DNA from: Poa pratensis
Taxonomy: Eukaryota; Streptophyta; Magnoliopsida; Poales; Poaceae
Direction: 5' to 3'
Assembly (NCBI GenBank): GCA_947311845.1
Contig: CAMZMU010000081.1
Span: forward strand, 5,277,473-5,341,472
DNA: 64,000 nucleotides
Shown: positions 53,856 to 64,000 of the stretch, piece by piece
Layout of the letters: every line of letters starts with the position of its first letter
How positions within the stretch are numbered: the first letter of the stretch is position 1
Translations under genes and position numbers: made by a program
Notes under the pieces: model-generated
Database searches by the model: none
Told to the model about the DNA's origin: nothing
The model's input: only the letters and a program-made list of their open reading frames with translations

Positions 53856-56607
53856 CTAGTTTCTTCCTCTCCCTCTTCGTCCTCGGCTGCCTCGGCCACG
53901 TGGATCAGCTAGCCGAGTCCCGAATCTTGTACAAGCAGTGTCCCTGTGACCAAAATCATTGCACAGAAAACATTGCACTGTCGGGACTCCGGCTTCAGAT
54001 TCATCCATATCATTTCGGATACGCTTGCACTGTCGTCGACCTCTACCAGTACGCAGTAGTCTTGGGTCGGGGATGTACTGCCTTTCAGTAGGGTCAACCG
54101 TGTTGAAATTACCCATAGCTCGAAATCCTACCATCTCACCAGTCCAGGTATTAAGAACAGACTCTTTCAAAAAATATGGGGACACGAACGAGATTGCTGC
54201 CATCCCTAGCTGCCCACAAGCAGCTAGTACATGGGAGCAGGGCAGATGAAGCAATTTTGGTTTGTTGCATGTGCACTCACATGTTGGCCGGCTTCATTTC
54301 CAATTCCCACCTCATGCGTTCTGATCTGATTTCCACAACCAAACTTGTCATACGGTAAGCGCACCTCGAACCTCCTTTCTTGATTTCCTATGGCCTGCAC
54401 AGCGTGATCTCGAGCTTTTGCCATCTTCTTATCCATGTACTTCATAATCTTTTAACAATAAGTGTGTTTGGGTTGTTCACGATATGTAAATGGGCTTTCT
54501 GGCGTCTATCTCTGAAATACTTCACTGTGCCCTGAAAAATACCCTCCACAATGGCTGTAAGTGGCAAGGCCCTATTTCCTCTCAGAACAAAGTTGTATAT
54601 TTCAGCGAGGTTGGTAGTCATGACACCGTACCTAGCTCCAAAAGTGTCGTGCAGCAAAGACCACCTCTCAAGAGGCTCGTGCTCTATCCACTGCTGAAAG
54701 TTTTTAATCAGTCTCCCAACCTTTCTCCTAACCCCAGGCGGATCAAATCCTGGCAAGTCACAAAGCCCAACTGGTACATCCTCCACTGGTGGAGGTCCTG
54801 TTGCTAGCTGTTGCGCTACAAGTTGTACATGTGCTGCTACTGCTACATTTCGTGCAGCTTTCCTCTGCCTAACATGATTGTTAGTGAACTCATCAAGCTT
54901 ACCACGTATATAAGTCTACTTCCACAACTGGTTCTGCTTGCAAAGTTTTTTGAATAGATTCATCAAATCCTTATTTCGGAATTGTGAGAAAAAATTGGCC
55001 CCCAGATGGCGCATGCACCAACGACTCTGCAGGTCTAGCCATGGCGTTTGTTCCTCAGCCGCAGGGTTTGTGAGTGCCTTGATGGCGTTCAGTATACCAA
55101 CATGCCGGTCATGAAGGAGGCACACGTTCAGCTTATCTTGCACTACTGCTATTTTAAGCTGCCTGAAGAACCACGTCCAACTTTCAGTGTTCTCGCTCTC
55201 CACAAAAGCAAATGCAAGTGGCACGATCTGATTGTTGCCGTCCTGACCAATGGCGGTCAAGATCTGTCCCCTATACTTGCCAGTAAGAAAAGTTCCATCA
55301 ACACAGATCACTGGTCGACAATGACTGAAAGCTTCGATGCATACACCGAAAGAGAAGAACACACGATGCAACACCTTGACGGTTGGAAACTCTGGCATCC
55401 AGAAGTGTTTGATGTCAACATAGGTGCCTGAGTTACGGACCTGCAATGTGTGGAGGAGCCGAACAACTGAGTCATATGAGTCCAGGAACGAACCAAATCT
55501 GATCTCAAGTGCCCTTTACTTAGCCCTCCAAGCTTTCCCATAAGAAATTTTGTACTTAAACCTCGTGAACACCTTATGCTGAATAGCCTTCACTTCCATC
55601 GCTTTGCCCTGTACTATCTCTGAGTAAAGAAACCGAGCTATAAGCGTCGACGAAATGTTACGATGATCTTGAGGGATACAGTCAATTTTACATGTGTGCT
55701 GTACTACATCGCTCACTTTCCAGTTTATGCCAAATTGAGGGCGATAGCCATGCACCCTTCCAGGACAGTCTGTAACCTCACATTCCATTGTCAGATATTT
55801 TTTACTTGACACTTTGGTTCTGAATAAACTCCAAGTCGACATTACCCACTTAATGATTGCGTCGTGCAAATGTTGCTTGTCGGGATATAGAGCACCCACG
55901 GCAATCTGGTTCTGGTGGTATTGCCAGGCAGAATCATGACCATCGTTCACAGTCATTGACGAAGAGAAGTCATGACTCCATGACGCAGGATTAGGCACCA
56001 CCTGTTCGTCATCCGACTCGTCGGAATCATCGGCATAACCACTATCACCATATGTATCTTCCTCTTCCATCTCGGTATGCATATGCCCAGATTCCTCGTC
56101 TGCATCTGCCTCAACATCATCGTCATCTCCTACTTTTGCCTGGCTGTTCAGCCCTGAATCGTAACCACCACCTCCAACATCTTCTTGACTATCATCATGT
56201 CCAGATAAATGCATCTCATGGCTGCTCTGGCCAGGATCGTGCCCACCCTCGCCTTCAGGAGGGTTAACCTCCTTCGCGACAGGTATCAGTAAGGTGACAG
56301 GGGTTGTTCCCCTGCTTTCGCAACCTTGCAGCCAGCGCACCAACTGAGAGGTCCGATCTATCGGCCTCAAATAGAAAAACACCGGTGACCTTGACTTCGT
56401 CCACAATGCATGCACACCGACGGTGTCTGTTTCAGGATTAAGCCCTAAACATCCTGCCAACCAATCTTTCAGCTGACTTATGGACCATGTTTGTGGGGAG
56501 TTCAGTTCCAACTCTGACCATCGAAACTGACCCAAATCAGCTCCCAACTCAGTTATTTCAACAGTACCAGGACCGTAGTAAAACAGACACTTCACTAAAT
56601 TACTCAT
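53856..56607 (-). pseudogene. MULE transposase (mudrA-type), broken
   Basis: Reads from ATG 56607. Residues 1-110 form an N-terminal globular region, then an Asp/Glu-rich linker; a MuDR-type DNA-binding domain follows (YPDKQHLHDAIIKWVMSTW, with C..C..H.C in ECEVTDCPGR...HTC). The MULE catalytic core has VICVDGTFLTGKYRG, LHDRHVGIL and RWCMRHLGANF. Then LCDLPGFDPPG, a SWIM zinc finger (CECTCNKP...LPCSH) and a CCHC knuckle (CFLCNDFGHRDTAC) with a Gly/Arg tail. Lesions: in-frame TAA near 55516, TAG near 54916, and frame changes near 54445 and 54260. The product would excise and insert the element by its TIRs. Confidence 0.9.
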
Positions 56608-57215
56608 CTCGGCAACCTAAAAATGTGACACCAAATAATCATTATAACCGGAACAACTACATACTTATTTATTACTACCGCAACAAATACCTAGTAATTT
56701 ATACCGGATACTTATCAATATCAATATCGCACGACAAACTTAACAATAATGCAAACCTAATTAATCTAAACCCTAATTAGCCAAAAATCGCATACCCTTG
56801 AAGCGTGCCTTGATTCAATGGAGTAGCACCACCACCACCACGGCCGGAGCAGCAGAAGCACCACCACCACGTCTCCCGCGACCTACACCAACCTCCACCA
56901 CATCTCCACCATTGCTCCAAAAAAGCACCACCAAATCACCCCCACAACCTAACCCATCTGTAGATCGGAGTTGCCCTAACTCTCTAACACCTCTAGCCTT
57001 AAGATTTGCTGGCTAGATGGAGAAATCACCGGGGGAGGGAAGAAATCGCCATGGCTTCTTTTCTTTTCAGGTAGGAAGAAGAATGAGAGAGAGGAAGATT
57101 TGCTGGCTGGATGGAGAAATCACCGGGGGAGGGAAGAAATCGCCATGGCTTCTTTTCTTTTCAGGTAGGAAGAAGAAAGAGAGAGAGGCGTGGAGGAAGA
57201 AGAAACCCGTCGGCA
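56608..57215. other. Presumed 5' leader of the MULE transposase with a 93-bp tandem duplication
   Basis: A duplicated block (57007-57099 and 57100-57188) contains GGAGAAATCACCGGGGGAGG and CCATGGCTTCTTTTC. No transposase-coding sequence here. CACCACCACC-rich stretches at 56825-56900. Confidence 0.6.
57007..57188 (+). repeat. 93-bp tandem duplication near the right TIR
   Basis: The two copies differ at only a few positions (GGCTAGATGG/GGCTGGATGG; AAGAATGAG/AAGAAAGAG). Confidence 0.9.
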
Positions 57216-57499
57216 TTCTAATCCTGCGACTAATCGGCCTCGGCCTGGCCGATAGGCTTGTCGGCTTCGACGTGGCCGATTAGGGGCCACGCGTGACCCG
57301 AAAGGGCTGTCGGCGGCAGGCCTTGCCCACCATGCGACCTGCTCGGCTTTGCCTAGGCCGATAAGGCCTAATCGGCTTCGCCCAGGCCGATAGGATCCTA
57401 TCGGCTTAGCCCAGGCCGAGGCTGTATTATTTCTGCAAATATTTAGATTTGCGTAATATTAATCAAAATTAATAAAAAATGTATTTTTTTTTTTTTAGC
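57215..57499 (-). repeat. Right TIR of the MULE
   Basis: Inverted match to 46456-46760: the outer 160 bp align closely, while inner CGGCC/GGCCGA motif arrays align loosely. Confidence 0.9.
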
Positions 57500-57508
57500 A
57501 AATGGGTG

Positions 57509-57934
57509 GATATGGGTCGGTGAATAGTGCACATTTTTGAAAACTTCAAATTTCTTTGATTTATCTTTTTTGTGTAATCTGAAGTAATATGAATGTTGCA
57601 TTGAGATTTTGCACACTGGTAAAGTTGGACATTATTACGCATAAGATTTTTGTTTCAATTTTATAAAACTCAAAAATGTCAATTTTTAATTTTTTCAGAA
57701 AACGGAGTTCCATGGACCTCAGTCTCCATTTACGGTTTTCACATCAACCAGCCTCCTATGTCTTTTTTTTTGGTTGCCAACATGTTTTTTTTAAACGGAC
57801 GACCATAATTATTTCTACAGTACATTATATGTGTTTACCGTATCTGATGCACAAATTTTGCTAGGAGATGTTAAAATTCGCGTAAGGTTTTACTTTATTG
57901 AGATTTTTCATGGTTCATGATCTATAAAACAATA
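57509..57934. other. Unassigned AT-rich sequence right of the MULE
   Basis: No gene. Contains GGAGTTCCATGGACCTCAGT near 57704, possible right arm of a MITE-like element split by the MULE. Confidence 0.4.
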
Positions 57935-58430
57935 CTCCCTGCATTTCACAATATTAGACGTCTTAGCAAGCTAACGAAGAGTGGTGTTTTGGAGATCAGG
58001 CTCCATGGAGCCTTTTTAAAAAAATAATTCATAATGGCATTTACAAATTTCAATTTTTTCTGAAAAAACCTTAGCTGTAGACGAAGATGTATTCTCCCGG
58101 TGTGCAAAAATCCAATTCGAAAGACTCTTTATTTTGGCTGTGCAAAATTGATAAAATTGTGGATCTGAAGTAGTGAACAATGCAATTTTTAATACCTCTA
58201 GCATTTATCCGATCTTGTCATTTATGTTTAACCACAAATACAATGGATTTCACCTTGAGATTTTTCCCGTTGGTAGAATGCATCATTGGTTGCATCTAGA
58301 ATTGTTTCCAGAAAATTTTGAAGCTTTTAAAATGTTAAATTTGAATTTTGAAAAAAAATAGGATCCATGTAGCCCGGGATCCATTTGGGGTTTCCGTTGC
58401 TAAAATATCTTATATTGCGGAACATGGTAG
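57935..58430. mobile_element. Stowaway MITE split by another insertion
   Basis: Left half TA-CTCCCTGCATTTCACAATAT...TCTTAGCAA; right half TTGCTAAAATATCTTATATT...ATGGTAG-TA. Between about 57975 and 58395 lies a ~420-bp insertion whose ends GAGATCAGGCTCCATGGAGC and GGATCCATGTAGCCCGGGAT are roughly inverted. Confidence 0.7.
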
Positions 58431-58543
58431 TATATCAGAAGGTATCAACTCCTGACCGAGTTGAGTGTAGATCAAGTGCCTTTTTAACTGTTACTAGGTG
58501 AATGCCCGTGCGTTGCTACGGACCATTTTCTATCAGCACTTAT

Positions 58544-58697
58544 GTCGCGCATATAATTATTAAATATATAATTTCGTAAAACAAATACCCATACATTAGT
58601 AAAGATAGGTGAGTCGTTCACTTTTGTCGCACATGTAATTATAAAATACATAAATTTGTAATACAAATACCCACATATTAGTAAAGATATTAAAATT
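58544..58697 (+). repeat. Two diverged ~82-bp tandem units
   Basis: GTCGC(G/A)CAT(A/G)TAATTAT recurs at 58544 and 58627, followed in both by AATACCCA...TTAGTAAAGATA. Confidence 0.7.
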
Positions 58698-59084
58698 GTA
58701 CTTCGCATAATGCAATGTCACTTGTACACAAAGCAATGATTAAACTATCCCTTATTGACTTCTACCGCTATTCCAAAATAATAATAAAATGTATTCTAAA
58801 AGTAATTGATAGATAAAATATTGTAGAATTGTATATCTATACACAAGTAATCCACGAGGTGCAAATATATCGTACAAACAAGTCCACAACAAAATTATCC
58901 TAGACGTTCTTTCTACACAATTTTCTGAGTTAACGGGAAAAACAAAAAGGCGAACAAAAGACATGCGAAGGGACAAAAGACGTAAAGAAAAAAATGGAAC
59001 GATTCTTTCTTCTGGTCTTCTCGTCACTCTCCTTAGTCCTCACTGGTGGAGCTCGGAGATCCCCACCGCTGCGCTTAGTGTCCT

Positions 59085-59393
59085 GCTCCGGTGCTCGCAG
59101 CTCAGGCCCGGCGAGCTGCTCTTCCACGCCCCCGCCCCTCCATAGTCTCGCCCCTCCGAGGCGGCGTTGCTGGCGTTGGGGATTCCACGGCGGCAGCATC
59201 CGGTGACCAGGGCACGAGGAAGACACCCACCACTGCGGTCGCCCGCGGCGTCCGCCCCCGCTCCGGTGCTCGCAGCTCAGGCCCGGCGAGCTGCTCTTAC
59301 ACGCCCCCGCACCTCCATAGTCTCGCCCCTCCGAGGCGGCGTTGCTAGCGTTGGAGATTCCGGGGCGGCAGCACGCGGCGACGAGGGCACGAG
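59085..59393 (+). repeat. GC-rich duplication, ~134-bp units, 175-bp period
   Basis: GCTCCGGTGCTCGCAGCTCA at 59085 and 59260, followed by nearly identical sequence through CGGCAGCA and GGGCACGAG. Frames across it on both strands (58930-59427 -, 58994-59451 +) are repeat-driven and not called as genes. Confidence 0.8.
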
Positions 59394-61254
59394 CAAGCTC
59401 AATAGCCCGGCAAGGAGTGTCCAGCAAGGAGAGGGAGCGGTCGAGGAGTAGGAGGTGGACAGGCGGGCGGAGGAGTTCATCTTCGTGTTGATGTACCGAA
59501 TCAGCGTCGACTCCTTCTCCTCGTCGCCGCCCGGAAGCCGGCGAGGCAGGGCCACTTGGCTGCAGATAATTGGGTATTTTTCTGAATCACCGCAACCTAG
59601 CTTCAGGCCTGGACGAAGTTGATGTAGCAGTTTTGCTTCTGTGTTGTTTCATAGTATGTCGCTTTGTTTCCGGATCGGCGATCTCACACCTCACTCGACG
59701 GCGCCCCTGGCGGAGCAAGTATGCCAGGCTCCGACGCGGCGACACAATAGCACGTACTGCCGCGCCAAGCCAAGCGGCCAGGATCAGGGCGTGATGCCAT
59801 CATCGATTCATTAATTCACCTCATGGTCACTCCATCAGGTGCGTTCTAGGTATAGTTAACAATCTAGCTCCAAGCCCATTGAATTGCGAATTTTTTTTCT
59901 CCGTCGATTACTTTAGTGAGTAAACTGAATACAAAGTGCATCAATTCTTTTGTCCCTTTCACATTTTGTGTGCATGTATATCAGTTCCTCTTTTAATTCT
60001 TACAAGATTTGTTCAAATCAGGTTATTATTTTGGTCATCTAAATTGAAGCAGATTAAAGAACACTACAAGAAATTGCATTTTCAACTGCTTTCGAGTACA
60101 AGTCGAAGCTCTACATGCTTCTCCAAGGAGGAAGTAAGTCAGCTTTCATTGAGCAATCGTTGTTGGAATAGTATTTTCTGGTTACTTGCAACTGCGATTG
60201 TGAATTGAGTCGAGTTTCATTGAGGAAGGGTCGTTAATGAGGTTTTCCTTGAGGAAGTAATCACGGTATGGGCAATCAGAGCTAACAATTATTGGGACGG
60301 CTTAATAGAAGGGAGAAAATCCTGATGATTGATGGTTAATTGAATGGTGATTGGTAAAATGATAAGTGTGGAAGATTCTTACGGTGATTAAATGAGGGAT
60401 CGCAAAATTACTGGGTTCATAAATAATGGTGATGCTTATGAAGAGGCGTAATTTCTGTCTACTTGATTGCGAAATTACTACGACTTGTACATAATTTTAT
60501 TTACTGGCATGATATTGTTCATAAAAGTCCACAAGCTAGCATTGGATAATTTTATTTACTATTAAAGGCCGATTGATATTGTTTACTGGAAGTCTTGACT
60601 ATGTTCTGTACAGGCATTGCAGATATTGTCGCAGGTTGGTTGGTGCAGTTTATTTGAGATACATGCTCGAAGCATTTTGAATGGATGATTTTATGGGCTA
60701 CCAAGTATGGCAGAAATATCACTTGCGTCGAAGGTACAGGTATATTGTCAGTATGAATTTGTTACACAGTTGGATTGTTTTTGCCTCCACGTGAAAGTAA
60801 ATATTCTAGCAAACATGTAGACATGTTGGAGACAAACAAGCCATTATGACATTTTGTCCATTACAAAGGAGAGAAAAAAAATGACTGGATAAAAGAAGAT
60901 TTAAAATTGAAGTTTCAGAATAGTAGGACGTCTCTTGATAATAAGTTCCAGACCAGCAACCGACTTTATGGATGTGACCGTTTCTTATGTTAGCCTCCCG
61001 AGTCGAAGGTTGGCATAGTGCCCCATCTTTATCCTTTGCCGTAGGAGCTTTCTGACCTGCCCCCATATGTATTTCTGATTGGCACGTCCAAGTGTGCGAC
61101 GATAAGTAGCTAGTTCACAAGCTAGCTGTATGTCTGGCTCAAAGACAATCTGGCTATTCTCTGTTGTTATCATGGCACCTATGACAGTGTAGACCATAAC
61201 ATTAGTGTCACAAACTTCATAAATGTTAGATTGTTTATATATAAAATAACTCAC

Positions 61255-61410
61255 CTTGGCACGTGTTGACCTCTAAGAAAGTTGCTGCTAAGCAATATCT
61301 TTCTCGTTCGGCACGTATCCACATCGTCATGTGCCGTGAGACATGTTTGTCCCCTACGCGGAGAACAATTATCTCCTGCCTGGTAAAATAACTCATTCAG
61401 CCATGGAGCA
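61255..61410 (-). other. Possible orphan exon of an unrecognised gene
   Basis: 156-bp open segment (52 codons) bounded by a strong acceptor (T8AG) and donor CAAG|GTGAGT. Encodes APWLNELFYQAGDNCSPRRG and DDVDTCRTRKILLSSNFLRG. A second open stretch follows at 61213-60985 (FEPDIQLACELATYRRTLGR), but the intervening 40 nt is too short for a normal plant intron. I recognise no family. Confidence 0.35.
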
Positions 61411-61928
61411 CTAAAAAAAAGTAGATATTTAGTTACCAATATATGTTGTATTACTGAAGGTCCCTGTTTACATGACATAATCTTATCATATATGCAGATA
61501 TAAGTCACAAAGTATTGGTATGTAGTACTATGTAAAAATAATGTATTGCCTGCTAACAGGGGGCAAGACGACGGGAACTGGGAATGGCTGAGGAGCCACA
61601 ACCCTCATGGATCCTGGGAGGCGACTGAGGTTGCGGTATAATGGGGGAGGCACAACCCTGGTGGAGATGGGGCGACGAAGGATGTTTCGACTCTCCATGG
61701 AGGGAATGAAGCCGAGGCGTGATCTGTTTGCAAGAGAATGGAGCGGACGTCAGTTTGTGATTCGGGCGATCGATTGGGAAGGGGTTGTGCGGGGTTTTAA
61801 AGGGTCTCTTTGCCCAATCAGTGTGGGTGATCAGCGCGGGTATTAATGTTGATTACGACCTATTATTGTTTCACTTATTGTTGATTACGACCTCTTTGAC
61901 CAATTAGTAACGCAGACAGCACTGTAGC

Positions 61929-62116
61929 GTACAGTTGGGCCGGCCCATCCTCTTGAAGCGATGGCAGAAAACGATCTGCTCCTTACTACGTACGTACGAA
62001 TGATCTGCTCCATCCTACGCACGTACAGTTGGGCCGGCCCATGCTCTTGACGGCTGGGTTTGGTAGCGATGGCAGAAGACGTTCGGCAGAATTTCGTCCA
62101 ACTACGTACGTACGAA
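61929..62116 (+). repeat. Two-copy repeat with GGGCCGGCCC
   Basis: GTACAGTTGGGCCGGCCCAT starts at 61929 and 62023; each copy continues with CTCTTGA, GCGATGGCAGAA and a terminal CTACGTACGTACGAA. TGGGCC/GGCCCA are site II-like plant promoter motifs. Confidence 0.75.
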
Positions 62117-62924
62117 CTGCCATATAATAGTAAAGAAAAGCAACCCGCTCTGAACACGTCTTGTGACCTTGACTGCCTAGAGAAAATGTAGTGAAGTGCG
62201 GAGTGATTATGGCGTACAAAGTACGTTGAGATTGATGTCCCTATTTTTCAACCCTAGGAAATTTTGCCTAACAACAAAACCCAACGATTATAATTTTTTG
62301 CTCGCATTCAAAAGACGCTACAAATTAAACCCCCACAAGTTTTAGAGAAACCAAAGAGGCCGCAACAGTCTTGTCTGATTACAAATGCATGAATTTCACG
62401 GGCCAAGTGGCTTGGATCGAGATCTGACTTGCTCTCTCTCATGTGATGGTGTCCCCCGAGTCCGTCTGGGTTTGCGCTTGCACCGACGTTGTGCGTTAAC
62501 CGAGGGGACCTACACTACAAACCCATACTGTAACACGTACAGTAGGAATCTCTGACTGGAAGCAGTTTACGCACACGTTTCCATCTTGTTCAGTAGAAGA
62601 GAAGTTATTGCAGCCGGGTGGTAGCCTCACCGGATCGGATCTGAGCCGGTCGTCGGAAACGGAAAAAAAGCCGCACGTTTTGGGCTACGTGCTCCCCTGC
62701 CGCACGGGCCGTGTCCTGCACTCCTGCTCGACCCACGTCATGCCGCCCACTCCCCGTCCACTGACTCTGCCGCGGGTCACGTGGCGCCTCTCCCGCCCGG
62801 TATCGCGCACGGCCCTACCTGGCGGTGAGGTTGGAATGTGTCGGTTCATCGTGCCTCCGCTAAACCCCCTCGTGTTCTCGTGGAAGATAGTTTTTTTTTG
62901 AAGTCGCTCTCGCTACTTGTCACT

Positions 62925-64000
62925 TTTTTTTTTTTTTTGATACAGAATGGACAGACCATTACAAAGGGTGCACAGCAGACTCGCTGGCAACCAAATCAGC
63001 AATGAAGCTTGGAACATCAGCTTCCCAGCCAACACAAGCAGCATCAATGCATAGACCATGTTGGGCGAGAAGATGAGCCACTGCATTACAGGTTCTCGGC
63101 ACAAACTGGAACGAGTATTCTTCAAAGGAACCAATGCAGATGCTTCTGACTTCTTTCAGCAGAACGCCAATTGGAGCAAGGTCATGACTTCTAGACTGCA
63201 GAGCATGCACAAGAGTCTGGCAGTCAGATTCGAAAAGAACTTGGTGTAATCCCATCGCAGATGCTCCCTCCACAGCTGCCACACATGCTTCTGTCTCCGC
63301 CGTAAGCGGGTTGCTAACATTGGCAAGCTTCCCCACCGCCGCCGCGATAAACTGGCCAGTATCAGAGCGGGCGATAAAACCCCATGCCCCCTCCCTAGAG
63401 CTCTCAAGAAAAGCAGCATCAAAATTGATCTTCACTCTTTCCGTTGGAGGTCTGGCCCATGTGTTTGCAGCTGAAGACACCGTTCCACCTGGTGGGCAGG
63501 AACCGGCAGAGTCTATACATGGTTGCTGCAAGAAGTCCAACACATGACGCTGGATCCGATGGCATACTACTGCAGCAGAGGAGGGTTTCTCCTGGGCATT
63601 TTTCTTGTTGCGAGCTGTCCACCAGTCCCACAGAAGGATCAGAACGAGATCACGCCTCACAGCCTCTAGAGCAAGAATATGCTCAATAACAGCCATTGCA
63701 TTGGGTGCTTGTAGTAGTGACAAGCGGATATCCTCGACTAGCAGGTCGCGCCACACTGGTTTAACTTGTTTACACTTCAGAAACAAGTGGCCGCCATCTT
63801 CGTCAGCCCGATTACACATCGGGCATAAGGTATCCAACTCAACACACTTCCGTTTAATGTTCATGCGTGTCGGAAGGCTGTTGTAACAGAGACGCCATAG
63901 GAATACTTTCACCTTGCTTGGGAGCTTCAGACTCCAGATCTTTTTCCATATCGGCTTTGTGCTGCTCGGGGATGCTGAAGTGTTTGTGATACGACCCGCG
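62925..64000 (-). mobile_element. LINE 3' end with poly(A), minus strand, running off the window
   Basis: T-run (poly(A) in minus sense) at about 62925-62938 marks the 3' terminus; coding sequence extends rightwards past 64000. Target duplication cannot be checked. Confidence 0.85.
62959..64000 (-). CDS. LINE ORF2 C-terminus: zf-RVT and RNase H domains (partial)
   Basis: One open frame continues from the window edge to the stop at 62959, ending SESAVHPL. It holds the zf-RVT region (VKVFLWRLCYNSLPTRMNIK, CPMCNRADEDGGHLFLKC) and a plant LINE RNase H domain (RVT_3): INFDAAF, first Asp; TAETEACVAAVEGASAMG, Glu; FESDCQTLVHAL, Asp; VPRTCNAVAHLLAQHG, His/Asp-type end. The 3' half is intact; RT and endonuclease lie outside the window. 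It would remove RNA from the RNA-DNA hybrid during target-primed reverse transcription. Confidence 0.88.
   Translation of the reverse strand, partial: AGRITNTSASPSSTKPIWKKIWSLKLPSKVKVFLWRLCYNSLPTRMNIKRKCVELDTLCPMCNRADEDGGHLFLKCKQVKPVWRDLLVEDIRLSLLQAPNAMAVIEHILALEAVRRDLVLILLWDWWTARNKKNAQEKPSSAAVVCHRIQRHVLDFLQQPCIDSAGSCPPGGTVSSAANTWARPPTERVKINFDAAFLESSREGAWGFIARSDTGQFIAAAVGKLANVSNPLTAETEACVAAVEGASAMGLHQVLFESDCQTLVHALQSRSHDLAPIGVLLKEVRSICIGSFEEYSFQFVPRTCNAVAHLLAQHGLCIDAACVGWEADVPSFIADLVASESAVHPL

Larger units (their letters stand above)
46456..57499 (-). mobile_element. Long-TIR Mutator-like element carrying mudrA-type, plant-mobile-domain and accessory genes
   Basis: TIRs start GCTAA + T-run, then AATACATTTTTTATTAATTT and ATTAATATTACGCAAATC on both ends; the 9-bp target duplication AAATGGGTG (46447-46455, 57500-57508) fits Mutator. 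Length 11.0 kb, about 8.0 kb without two solo LTRs. Minus strand from the right: transposase (56607-53856), then a plant mobile domain gene (53475-47796). Plus strand from the left: a 171-aa ORF. The convergent layout is like maize MuDR. Transposase and mobile-domain genes carry nonsense and frameshift changes, so this copy is defective. Confidence 0.93.
58433..62924. other. Unassigned intergenic sequence with local duplications
   Basis: Includes two ~82-bp tandem units (58544-58697, each with AATACCCA(T/C)A...TTAGTAAAGAT), a GC-rich duplicated block (59085-59393), a possible orphan exon (61255-61410) and a duplicated GGGCCGGCCC block (61929-62116). 62600-62885 is GC-rich with ACGTGGCGCC and CCACGTC, reminiscent of a plant promoter, cut by the LINE at 62925. 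I cannot define a gene. Confidence 0.45.

Noticed and set aside
58930..59451. Overlapping 165-aa (-) and 94-aa (+) frames
   Set aside because: Driven by a GC-rich tandem duplication; no domain on either strand.

Overview
The window is nuclear DNA of a large-genome grass, most likely a wheat/barley-type (Triticeae) species. The reasons are Stowaway MITEs with CTCCCTCCG ends, a grass-type tRNA-derived SINE, Ty3/Gypsy LTRs of the TGATACGTC...CA type, a Tat-lineage Gypsy element with a spliced antisense gene, and one intron-rich gene in a sea of nested transposons. The species assignment is inference. Only one gene looks intact and host-encoded: an eight-exon (seven coding exons) RING-CH (MARCH-like) membrane E3 ligase gene on the + strand, CDS 41309-44556.

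Layout. 1-8175 holds three related kilobase-scale elements with TIR-like ends, each adjoining TATA or (TA)n; one is cut by the left edge. Each complete one joins a GC-rich gene-like half to an array of GTTCA-type short repeats, and all have unusual hairpin termini. I could not place this family; it is the best candidate for something undescribed. 8535-28545 is a compact Athila-like Gypsy element, minus orientation, target duplication AGATG. Its left LTR is split by a 13.3-kb Tat-type Gypsy element (9812-23073, target duplication GCGCG). The Tat element carries gag, protease, RT, two RNase H domains and integrase on the minus strand, all with broken frames, and a spliced antisense gene on the plus strand.

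28551-41000 is a mosaic: a Pack-MULE with a DnaJ-like gene fragment and a hAT MITE inside one TIR, a poly(A) retroposon, a Stowaway, remnants of a hAT transposase and of a NAM-associated gene, a 5'-truncated LINE carrying a Harbinger MITE, and a hAT MITE just upstream of the RING-CH gene.

45699-46095 shows a SINE inserted into a Stowaway end. 46456-57499 is a complete long-TIR Mutator-like element (9-bp target duplication AAATGGGTG) with a decayed mudrA-type transposase, a decayed plant-mobile-domain gene, a convergent small accessory ORF behind an array of E2F-like motifs, and two solo LTRs. 57500-62900 is mostly unassigned sequence with a split Stowaway and several local tandem duplications. 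The 3' end of another LINE (minus strand) runs off the right edge.

The genes do not form operons. Functionally the window is one host gene flanked by layered mobile elements, and the insertion order can be read from the target duplications.
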